From Papaver somniferum (lineage: Eukaryota; Streptophyta; Magnoliopsida; Ranunculales; Papaveraceae): DNA of 64,000 nt. The notes beneath the pieces are model-generated. The model made no database searches, was not told the DNA's origin, and saw only the letters and a program-made list of their open reading frames with translations. Location of the stretch: contig NC_039366.1 of assembly GCF_003573695.1 (NCBI RefSeq), forward strand, positions 160,026,770 through 160,090,769. The letters are read 5' to 3'. This document shows, piece after piece, positions 11,810-22,000 of the stretch. The stretch's first letter is position 1. Each line of letters opens with the position of its first letter. The position numbers were made by a program, and so were the translations under genes.

Positions 11810-12530
11810 TGTTGTACATTCGGGACTTTACAAGGGCCAATATAGAAGGTTAGACAACCCATATTCGGAAGTTTGGGTAACTGAGTTGACTTCCGATTAT
11901 TGCAAGTTCAAAATCTGAAAAGTATCAGTTTTTCCCAAATTCTGATTTTTGGGCCATCGTACATTCGGGACTTTACAAAAAAAAATTATCCTCCGAATAT
12001 TACAAGTTCAAAATAAACCATGCCATGGATCTAGGTGGTTCCAAGGGCCAATATAGAAGGTTAGACAACCCATATTCGGAAGTTTGGGTAACTGAGTTGA
12101 CTTCCGATTATTGCAAGTTCAAAATTTGAAAAGTATCAGTTTTTCCAAAATTCTAATTTTTGGGCCGTCGTACATTCGGGACTTTACTCGAAATACCCAC
12201 CAAATCGGTAGATAGATATTTAAGATTTCTACCGATTATAATATTCAGAATCAAAACGTGTATCATTACCAACCGATTACAATATTTGGAATCAAAACGT
12301 GTATTAATACCAACCGATTATAATATTCGGAAGTAAAACGAAGTAAGATACTTTCGAAGGCACGTCATTCGGAAGTAAGATATGTATATGTACTACCGAA
12401 TATAGGAGTGTTCCAATTTCTCCTGGGTTCTGAGTTCAAAATGCATATAATCGGATAGTTAGGAAAAATTAAAGAGCCCGATTCCTACATTCTGGAGACA
12501 ACATTGTATATTTTGCGACCGATTAAATCA
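11810..12530. repeat. ATTCGG/CCGAAT array between the two convergent MULE-1 genes
   Basis: The gap between the PMD and transposase genes has no coding region. It contains a direct duplication: the block with ATATAGAAGGTTAGACAACC at about 11839 recurs at about 12050, each followed by CATATTCGGAAGTTTGGGTA. It also holds about ten ATTCGG-type motifs. Confidence 0.8.
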
Positions 12531-12592
12531 TATATCTTCACAAAAAAGTTTCCAAAAAACTTGTACAAATTACATGTTCGAAAAAAGAACGA

Positions 12593-15464
12593 TCAAACAT
12601 CGCCATCATCCGAGGGGATCAATTCGAGTAACTCAACGGGAAAGTTGTTGTCCATAACGCGATCCCAATCAACCATGTTGGACTCATATTGTTTCACCCA
12701 ATCCTTGCAATGGTTCAACGGGAAGTAATCGTGCCACTTACTCAATGGAGGTAACGGACAATCATTCTTTACTCTTAAACTGATAAAATGCATTTCATTC
12801 ACAAATGCCGTTACGATTCTTCTATCTTTAACCGACTCGTCGCAAGCCGTTCTTGTGGGTGCAAACGTCATGCTAAGTCCATACATAGGAGGAACAAAGA
12901 AATGTACCACGCAATTCAAAACGTCCGCTAGGAGATATCCAAATTTAGGCATTATCATCCAATACTTGGATCTGATTGTCTTCAATCCCTTTCGGCACTT
13001 CACACGCGCAACTAAGTCTTTGAACTCTTGTTCTTTGTCGTATCTATCTCCTCGCCTCATCATCTCCATATAAAAACCCTTGTCCTTCACTAGTTGTACC
13101 GCCATCTTATTTCTTAATTATTGGCATTGGGTGACATCTTCGATATCCGCCTCTCTAAAGTAACCCATTTGTTCCGTAGCAACGTGAAACCCACAATTTC
13201 CATCCCCATCAACCTCGTTGGTCGACAAAACAAATGGAATGATAAGTGGAGGGAGTTGTTCCAAATACTCTTTGTATATTGTATATGTGGATCGATTTGG
13301 TCTTCCATTAAGATCTCTAGGGCAACGATTAGTACCTTTGTCCTCTTTTATAGTAAGAATTTTCATTGGTTGAGTTTATTGCGAGGCGTTCATTTGCTCA
13401 ACAACTTCTTCGACAACATTGGGTTGACTTACTTGAGAAGGCTCTGTAGAGATCTTTGGCCTTACTTGTCGGGTGGTTGGTCCACTTTGATCATTTCTTG
13501 GACGACCTCTTTTCTTAGGTTCCGACTCATCTTCAAATTCGGCTTCCGAACGCTCGTGCCTAGACAATATTCTTTTATTAGACAAATACTCCTTCAACTC
13601 TTTTCTTTGGATGGTCCTCGATACTTCGGTGTACAGCCTACCGGTGTTCTTTTGCTTAATAGGTTCATCAACCTCCCTTAAACAAGGGTGAAGGGCTTCC
13701 TCCAAATTATGCATCAATATTTGCTTTTTGGTGCCGTTTGATGTAGCGTAACACTCGTCTATTCGTGCACACAATTCCGACTCCAAGAAAGACGGACCAT
13801 CAACTACCGGGGTGTTTGGAGTGAAATTTAATTGCTTCCAAAATGGATGAATATCATTGATGTCAATCACTTCAACATACCTACCCAACTTATGACGACA
13901 CGGGAGTCCAATACCTATCATATCCTTGCAAACACAAATCGTATTCTCGTCATCATAAGTTTTATATAACTTCAATTGTTTCATCATGCGATTTATTGCC
14001 CATCTTGAAACTTTATGAACAACTCCCCTTAGAAGCAATTTTTCCTTAATATGTTCCATCGGGAATTGGTGTACACTAAATTGCATACATTTCCTAATCT
14101 TTACGAGATCACGATTGGTGAATTCATGGATTGCTTCTTGGATCGACACAACTCCATTTTGACTACCAATTAGTATTTTCTTTAGTCGACCATGAGACCC
14201 CTCCGCAATGCTTGTCGCCTCGTTCTTGGAGTTACGATTCGTTAACCATTGTTTTTTATAATACTCAACCGGTTTTGGGTAGTCCGTGTCGTATTCATCC
14301 TCAAATTTCTTCAATTTACATTCGTAAATTTCCTCGGTCATCGACCAAACGATTTTGTCCCATGATTTCATGAACATTTTCCAAATAATTCCATCCTCCT
14401 TCCACTTTTCTTCAAATAACCTATCCTCTTCCTTACGTTCTTCCACGGTTAATTTACTAATGCGCTCATCCTCTTCCTTTGACCTCTTGGTACCCTTCCT
14501 TGGTCTTTTAGCTTGGAAATGATGATGGCAATTGGTTTTGAGATTGCATTGAATGTGCCACGTACATTGCAAGTTTTGGGCTTCCGGAAACACTACCGCT
14601 ATTGCATGCATTAAGGCTTGATCGTTATCCGTTACAATAACCCTTGGAAAATTATCACCGTTATAAATGGACCTCAACGTCTCCAACATCCAAATGAAAC
14701 TCACATTGTTCTCATGATCCATTAAACCCCATGCAATCGTAAACGTGTTTTTGTCCGAAGTATGGCAAGCAATGTTCAACAACGGCATGTTATACTTGTT
14801 TGTCTTATAAGTAGCATCTATCAACAAAATTTGATGAAAGCATTGAGCCAATTGGATCATTTCGGGATGTGCCAAGAAAATACGAACCACTATACCATCC
14901 TTTTCTTCCCTTCTCAAGGTGTAGCCGTGTAACTCCGCTAACCACTCCGATTGTTGCATGACCGTTCTACCATCCCATTCAGTCCTTTTGATCGTAGCTA
15001 GGGCCGACTTAATTGTAGACAAAGAAGACAAGTTGTCGGGGTCGTCCGCCTTTATTTTACTTAAGATCGCACTCGCTTTTTGGATCCGCATAGACCTCAC
15101 CGTCTGCATTTGATGTGGTTTTAACTTGGCAACCATTACATGTCCAATTAAATCCAACGGATCATCATGGTTGTGACAACCGTTATCAACTTTATACATT
15201 TTACTCTTTACCTTTAATACCATCGGGCTTATAGAAGACAATCTTAAATGGGCATCCTATCTTCTTGGTATTGCTTCGGTATTTCCTATTCGTCTTCCGT
15301 ACGTACTTACTATTCTTTCCCTCGTGACTCTTTCGCGTCCCACCTCGCTCACAAATCATTTCAAATCGAGTGTCACTAACATGATTATTTTGAACTACCA
15401 CGCACATGTTATCTTTTGCCTTGTTCATAAGCCATTCCTTTGCCTCCTTCTTACTTCCAAATGT
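12593..15464 (-). pseudogene. MULE-1 transposase fused to an OTU cysteine protease, broken by two stops and a frameshift
   Basis: Read on the - strand. 15464-15198 encodes a FAR1-type N-terminal zinc-finger region ending in CPFKIVFYKPDG. A one-base shift at about 15194-15200 then moves to the frame carrying the rest (KMYKVDNGCHNHD). The frame down to 13376 holds the MULE DDE domain (LLIDATYKTN with Asp, VIVTDNDQALMHAI with Asp) and a SWIM finger (CVCKDMIGIGLPCRH). The stop at 13376-13378 is followed in the same frame by an OTU domain: VDGDGNCGF with catalytic Asp/Cys (Cys codon 13193-13195) and NEMHFISLRV with the His (codon about 12788-12790). A second in-frame TAA lies at 13115-13117. All three parts share one reading frame, so the ancestral protein was one transposase-SWIM-OTU polypeptide of about 900 or more residues. 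It is now non-functional unless stops are read through. Confidence 0.85.
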
Positions 15465-16251
15465 CTAAACGTGCATAAAACAAAACAAATCTAATAAGCA
15501 TAACCATTTAACATATAAATTTTGAAAAAAAAAAAATAGTAATGAGTATACCAAATCGTTTGCATAGTAGGGAAGTGTCGGGCCTCAAATAGAAATCATC
15601 AACAAACTCTTCAACGGCCTGCATATGAAAGCAACAAATTATACAATAATCGGAGGTTATTAAATAAGTCAAACTGCCGAATATACTATATTCGGAATCC
15701 TATCGGTTACCCAAAACACCCGATTTATGCAAATGAATGTACACAGTTTACTGAGTGCAAAAAATGATATAATCGGAAGCTAAAATATATAGTAAAACAA
15801 CCGAATATAAATAACCGGGAGATAACTTTAATCGATAAACATCCGATTTTCAAGTTTTCGGAAATTTTATTTTGAGGCCACTGTTATATTCGGCAGTCAA
15901 ATAATGTTAAACTATTACCGATTGTAAAGGATAAGAATACTGAGTTTTGAAATTTTTTGAGGAATTCGTTTTTGGGGATTCGGGGTAAATAACTCTACAT
16001 AACTACCGAATGTAGATTTTTTTGGAAAACCAGTTTGGGGTTTTTTCTCATATTCGGCAGTAAACTACTATCTTGGAACTACCGAATATACATATTTGGT
16101 ACTCTGTGTTATATTCGTAAGTTTATTCGAGAAATTATCTACCGAATCTGGGTAGTTCATGGCATTCAATGCATGCAATAATCGGTTTTTCTTGTTTACA
16201 AAAGCACACAAACGCATGCAAATCGAGTATTTGAGTTTCTTAACACAATAC

Positions 16252-16449
16252 CTGTGTTTTACATGCATCGTTAGCTTCAATATCAGGCGATTCTCCATTT
16301 TCTTCCATGAAAGGGTCGTCTAGGTTTTCCTCTCCACAAAAGTTTGGATCATTCAACATATACCCCAAATCGTCTTCTCTAAACGGTCGTGAACCCTCAA
16401 TATTTTGTTCTTCGCCATGATTCTCACCTTCTTCTTCATATCCATCCAT
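16252..16449 (-). CDS. Candidate acidic first exon of the MULE-1 transposase gene
   Basis: An ATG at 16449 opens 66 codons of a strongly acidic sequence (MDGYEEEGENHGEEQN...), ending in ACACAG before a GT donor at 16251. Acidic N-termini are usual for FAR1/MULE transposases. The next exon is uncertain: a piece at about 15619-15552 has plausible splice signals, but its phase fits neither neighbour, so either the gene is further decayed or the model is wrong. Confidence 0.5.
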
Positions 16450-16761
16450 TTTTGTAGTGATAAAATGGGTTTTCCCTTTTTTCCTTCACCTTCTTCTCTA
16501 TAACTCTAACAACTCAAAAATGAAAAAGAAATGGAAAAAATGAAACAGAAATCATTCTAATACTGCACCGACTACAATCGGAAGTCTGGGTAATATTTTG
16601 GCTTCCGATTGCAATCGGAGGATAAAAATGTTATCATATCCTCCGAATATATAAGGGTAATTTGCCATTACGAATTACGCGAGATAAGGACTGGCTACAT
16701 TTTCCCTTTCGGTGACCTTTTGTGTTTTATTGTTGGCCCCTAAAAACGCGAGGTAATTTAT

Positions 16762-18200
16762 TAGCTATTTTTAACAATCAAACTTATGGCAGAGACTTGT
16801 ACTAACTTTGTCTAACATCTTATAGCCGTTGAGAATAAAAATCGAACGGTTAAGAATGACATTTATAAAACACTAGTTAAAGTAGTAGACACAGTTTTCC
16901 AATTTATATCAAGAAGTTAGATAAAGCCTGCATAATTGTACTATCGTCTAGAAGGGGACCATTAACACTGTCTTTGAAGTCTCAGATGGTCCAATAATAG
17001 AACCCATCCCAACACTTATAACCAGAAGTGAAACTTCTCCTAGCGTTCTGAAAACCAGAACCAAGTGAAACAATACCCAACTGATCATCCGTCAGAAACC
17101 GAACACAAACAATGCATTTTTCTGCGTTACTATCTCTCATTTTTAAGATATTATGTACCTTTTTAAATCGGAGAAAACGAAGAAGATATTATGTACCTTA
17201 TTCTCTTCAAAAGTGATGTAATCATTTTTGTACTACCAACTAGTAATCTCTCTGTATTTAAAAACAATAGTTTTGTTTGGTTTGCACAAAAATTTAGAAA
17301 ACTAACCATTATAGATATTTTTTCATATTTTTTTCCTAATTTGTCCTTAATCTCATTTATTTGATATTACAAAAAAAAAATGGAGAGAAAAGTCATAAAT
17401 GGTTTTGTAAACTCATCGCAATTGAGTTTTTATTCATGGAAATCGATTTTTTTTTTTTTTTTGACATGCAAATAAGGAAACCAGCCTATTTTAAAAAAAT
17501 GGAGGGAATATTTGATGTGGTCCTTAAATCACACGGTTTCACTGGTCGCATGAAAACGAGTCCCACTAAAAAAAAATCACAAAATGGAAATATATTTTTA
17601 GCATGTCTATTTGATTTCATTAATGTTTCCCCTGTATTTATTAAAATCTCATGTGCTTGTTTCCCAAACAGGATAATAAAAATACATTAAAGCTGTGAAT
17701 CAAAACAAAAACCTACTTTCACTTAGACCGGGTATCAAGTCTAACGTTTAGTGTAAGAAACCCGTAGCAGGTCGATAAATAAGCATCTACACAGTAACGT
17801 GTGATTTTCTTGACCTGCTTTCCATATAGGTGACGAAACCGACAAATAATCTGACCATAAAATTGAGAAACTGATTCGATAGAAGGCCAATGGGTTTAAT
17901 TAACCAATGCGAAAGCGGGTAAACAAAACAAACGAGACATGTGGTTGGCTTTTAAACCACGTGTTTATGTCAAGTTGGACGACTCACACGCCGCGTCTAA
18001 TGGGTAAGTCTAGTTAACATTTAAAAACAACCTTGTTAACTGATTTAATTTACCAAAGTAACCAAACAGAAGTATTAATTAAATGGTATACAGTACACGT
18101 ATATGTAGACATACGGTATACTAGGACTTTGTAACAAATACTACCAAGTATTATACTAGACGTTAGTGAAAAATGTAATTTATTAGTTCAACGAGGGAGA
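16762..18200. other. AT-rich intergenic region upstream of the DME gene
   Basis: I see no credible gene; the open frame 17361-17690 contains long homopolymers and no domain. A CACGTG G-box lies at 17958-17963. The region between MULE-1 and the DME leader presumably includes the DME promoter. Confidence 0.4.
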
Positions 18201-19056
18201 ATCAGAAAATATAAAAATTACAGTAAGGACTTAATTCTACTTTTTTTTCTTTCTTTCTTTAATTTCTTTTCTTTTCTCTCTCTACAAACACATTTCTCAG
18301 TTTGGTTGTTCTGGTTGTTGTTGTTATGGTATGATGCCTTGAAGATTGATTTCTATGAAGGCATTGACCATAAACACTAGCAGGTAACAAACAGCTAAGA
18401 AACTTAATTAATTTCTTAGTTGGGATTTCTGATTTATTTACATTTCTTCACTCATATATTGTTTTCGTTTAAATTCTCTGCATGTTCTCTCTCTAATATA
18501 TGAGAGTATCTTCAGAGATCACAGTGACTTAATTAAGATTATGGGTTGTTTAGTCTAAGGCTGATGAACCAAATTTTTGTTCTCTCCTGAAATTGTATCA
18601 AATTTAAGAGCTTTGAATTTTCTTCTAAAAAAAATCTGATTCTTTTAGGAAGGATTTATTGTCTTCCTATGATTTTTCTGTACATGTTTACAAACAAGTG
18701 AAGAAAGTGTGCTGGATTTTGGTTTGTAGAGATCTGAGAATTTAAGGAGGTGCGGATTTATAAGTGGGATGTCTTGATTAAGATTATTTTTCTTTCTGAA
18801 TTCTGGTGTTCATTTTGGGTTTTTGAGGAACAAGAGTTTGTCTTTATAATCACTTTACTCATCTCATCAGCTGATTAGAATGTTGAAAAGTAGGAAATAG
18901 ACGAGTTCGGGAGAAATGGGGTTTCAGGTGGGGAGAGATTTACCAAAAATAGGATCACTCAGTTTAGGTGATTTTGAAGAGGATGAAGACATAAGATTAA
19001 ATTAGGATTTATTTATTTGTTTTTGGATATTTGCGGATCCCGAAGAGGGAACCGAG
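18201..19056 (+). promoter_or_regulatory. DME gene promoter/leader: TATA, CT-rich tract, leader intron, upstream ORFs
   Basis: TATAAAA lies at 18210-18216 and is followed by a CT-rich tract (18241-18295) typical of plant leaders. A plausible leader intron runs from a GT at 18384 (after ACACTAGCAG) to an AG at 18729. Several short upstream ATGs are present. The longest upstream ORF (18916-19005) is listed separately. Transcription start and splicing are inferred. Confidence 0.5.
18916..19005 (+). promoter_or_regulatory. 29-codon upstream ORF in the DME leader
   Basis: The ATG at 18916 opens MGFQVGRDLPKIGSLSLGDF followed by an acidic EEDED tail and a TAG at 19003-19005, 51 bases before the DME start. 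It is out of frame with DME and does not overlap it. It could restrain translation of DME or be a relic of an earlier N-terminal exon. No direct evidence of translation. Confidence 0.45.
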
Positions 19057-22000
19057 ATGGATTACAGTAGAAGGCTAATGGAGGAGAGGGGTCCATGGAT
19101 TCCAGTAACACCTGCAAAACCTATGCCAATAAGACCACAACCTATGAACTCTAATGGGAGCCAACCAAATTGGATTGATGCTGTTGGGGTGGGTTTTCCA
19201 GCTGAGTATTTTCACCAGAATGCAAGTCTTCCTCATAGTAATTTCACTAGTGCTACTACTACTGCTACTTCTAATGGAGGAGTAATGAATGCATGCTTTA
19301 ATTCAATGGATTATGTGGATCGAAGTAGAGGAATGAGTACCTGGGAAGAAGCTTTGCTTGGGAATCACAGAACTGCAACTGACATTGTTGACAACACTTT
19401 CCCAGAAACTTCGTGTAGTAGTAATACAATCGGCTCGGTGTGGGATAATATTGGATTTTCGGAATTATTAGCTCTCAGTGGAACGCCTGCTGGGGCCGCC
19501 TCAATTCTCTCTCAAAGAGGCGAAAACATTGCAGTCAACAGTACAAACTTTCCCATTTCAAATTCTCATGTTCGTGGTAGCCTGCGATATACAAATAGGC
19601 CAATTGCAGATCAGAATTTTGTTACAAGCTCTAACTTGTCGAACAATCACAGCAACTTCTCACCGCATGCACCACCAGGTAAGTGACTGTAAACCTATCC
19701 CTTTCTTTTATTTTGTTTACAACTATCATTTTCCATTAATTTCTAAACTTTCAGACTAGGCAAAACTATCATTCATTTGAAATATTATTCATACCTGGAC
19801 ACTGAACACCAAACATGAAACTTGATTGACCTGAACAAGTGATAACACTCTTTTGTTGATTCATGTAATAACTGCATGCACTTCTACAGATGGGTTTCCT
19901 GTTCCATACCGTCCCACGTTCGACCTTAATTCTCCATCTCAAACATTTGCTGATGCAGTCTCAAATGGTGATATATCTTTACAGTTTTCACCTATTACAC
20001 CACCTCAGATTAAGGGAGGAGCAGTAAACCAGCATTCTGAAATTGCAGAGCATGTCTCAGTAAGAGTATCAGATTTGGTGAACAACGAAGTAGACCAAGG
20101 AAGTAATAACGGTATTGAAATTCAGTGCCAAGATTCACTCTTGCATTCTGTAGTGAACTCACCATCAGCTGCTGCCTCTATATTGCTTAAAGAGAATCAA
20201 AATGCAGACAGGACAGAGGAGCACGGCATTGACCTAAACAAGACACCAGTACTGAAGCCTAAACGGAAAAAGGTCAGACCCAGAGTTCTCATTGAAGGCA
20301 AAAAACCCAGTAAGACTCCTTACCACCGCACCAAGCAGCCTAGTGCAAAAGAAACTCCATCTGTGAAAAGGAAGTATGTAAGGAAAAATGGCCTTAAAAC
20401 CTCAAATACCCCCGCAGCCAATATTGAAGAAGAGGTTAATGCAGATAAGGTCATTCTTAAATCTGCCAAAAAGGTTTTGAATTTCGACTTGGTAGAAGTA
20501 AGAGATGGAAGCCGCAGCAGCACAACGGGTTATCACGAGGGGTTGCTGAGCAGCATTGTGGACAGTTCTTCAAGCAGGTGTAAGGAAAATTCACAATCCC
20601 AAACCAATGAGATATGTAGTGGTGTTAATAGTGAAACTAAATTGACAACGGAGCTTCCACAAGGACTGGAAGCTGTGGTAGAGAATTCACCAGCAAGACT
20701 TGCATTTGATCTCAATTGTACATCAACTCAGCTTCTGGAAGATTTTATCTCAATCCCTTATAAACCAATTCCAACTACCCCACCACCTACAAGGAGAGAA
20801 CCAACACGGGAAAGTCTGTCTGCCCTTTTGAGTAGCAGAGATAACACGGTCATCATAGATACCTGCCTGAACAATGGAGAACAATATCATCCTATCAGGA
20901 ATCAACATACCCAATCATATCAACAAAATGCTACAGCTTCCATACTTCAGAGCAATATTCAATTCACAAACCGAAATAATTTGATTCGAAGCAACCAAAT
21001 ACAGTTGGAAGGGTGTGACCTGGCGAGGGGATCAAAGAGAGGATACTGTCATACCATTGCCGAGACGGATCTCCAATCACTGAATCCATTAAGGAGCCGT
21101 GGGAATACTCTCCAGACTTACCAGAAGAAGTTAGGAGGACATGGATACCACATAAACAGTAGCACTGCCGAGCTACCTTTTTCAGAAATTAACAAGAAAA
21201 CGAGGATAGAGAGAGACCAGAATGTTGTCAATTCTAGCTTGGATTCTTCGGTTGCATCTTTTCTGGAAAATACAAGAAAAAAAATGGCATGCAAAGAGAA
21301 TGCTGTCAATGCCAATCGCATTGCATTTCAAGCTAAAACCAGAAGTGTCATTCAATTGGGCAATGTCAGTATAAACCACCCGAATGGAGCTGGTCATTCA
21401 GCACCAAATCTGCAGTTACAAGCGGTCGCAAATCAAAACTGCAGACTGCCAGATACTTGGGAAGCATTGCTTTCACACACCCAAAAACCAAGCTGTGAGC
21501 AATCTGAGAAGACAGCATACCTTGGTCAAACTAAGAACCGGTCAATAGTACCTGCACAGAACTGTGAACTGAGCTCCCTTACTACAACTCTTGATTGCAG
21601 TAAAATGCCAGGAACTCCTCAAAAAATGGCACCAATCCCTGGTGACAAGCTTGGAAACAAGAACTTCTCTAGGCATCGAGAAAGCAGAGCAGACCTGGCT
21701 GTAGATAACCAAGTGAAGAAGCCAAGAAGAGGGCGGCCGTCAAAGACACTTGACAATGGAATTTCTGTCTCCCGCTCCAGAAAAAAGAATGAGAGCCTTC
21801 AAAAGCGTGAGATGTTTATATATACTCAACATCCAGTCAATGAGAAGCCAAGAGGTTATCCTGATGGAACTAAATTTTTAGAAAGTATGTTTTGGACTAT
21901 CTTTTCTCAATTCCTATAGAAACTAACTGAAGCAACTACTTGAATTTTCTGCTGCAGGTTCATCAGATATGTCATGGCTTTCCATGGATGAGATAATAAA

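Larger units (their letters stand above)
7633..16761. mobile_element. MULE-1: complete Mutator-like element with 8-bp target duplication
   Basis: The element proper is 7641-16753 (9113 bp). Its left end, CCTCGCGTTTTTAGGGGCCA (7641-7660), is the exact inverse of its right end (16734-16753). TAATTTAT flanks both sides (7633-7640 and 16754-16761) as an 8-bp target duplication; MULEs more often make 9. Inside are a PMD-domain gene on + (7933-11795) and, converging on it, a MULE transposase-OTU gene on -. Introns and spacers (8140-8930, 10225-10740, 11810-12530, 15640-16200, 16560-16660) are dense in ATTCGG and its inverse, while exons are nearly free of it. The perfect ends suggest a fairly recent insertion, although its genes are damaged. 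Confidence 0.9.

Noticed and set aside
13121..13681. 186-codon + strand open frame
   Set aside because: Antisense shadow of the transposase-OTU gene.
17361..17690. 109-codon open frame upstream of DME
   Set aside because: Contains long T and A runs encoding Phe and Lys stretches; no domain and no splice context.
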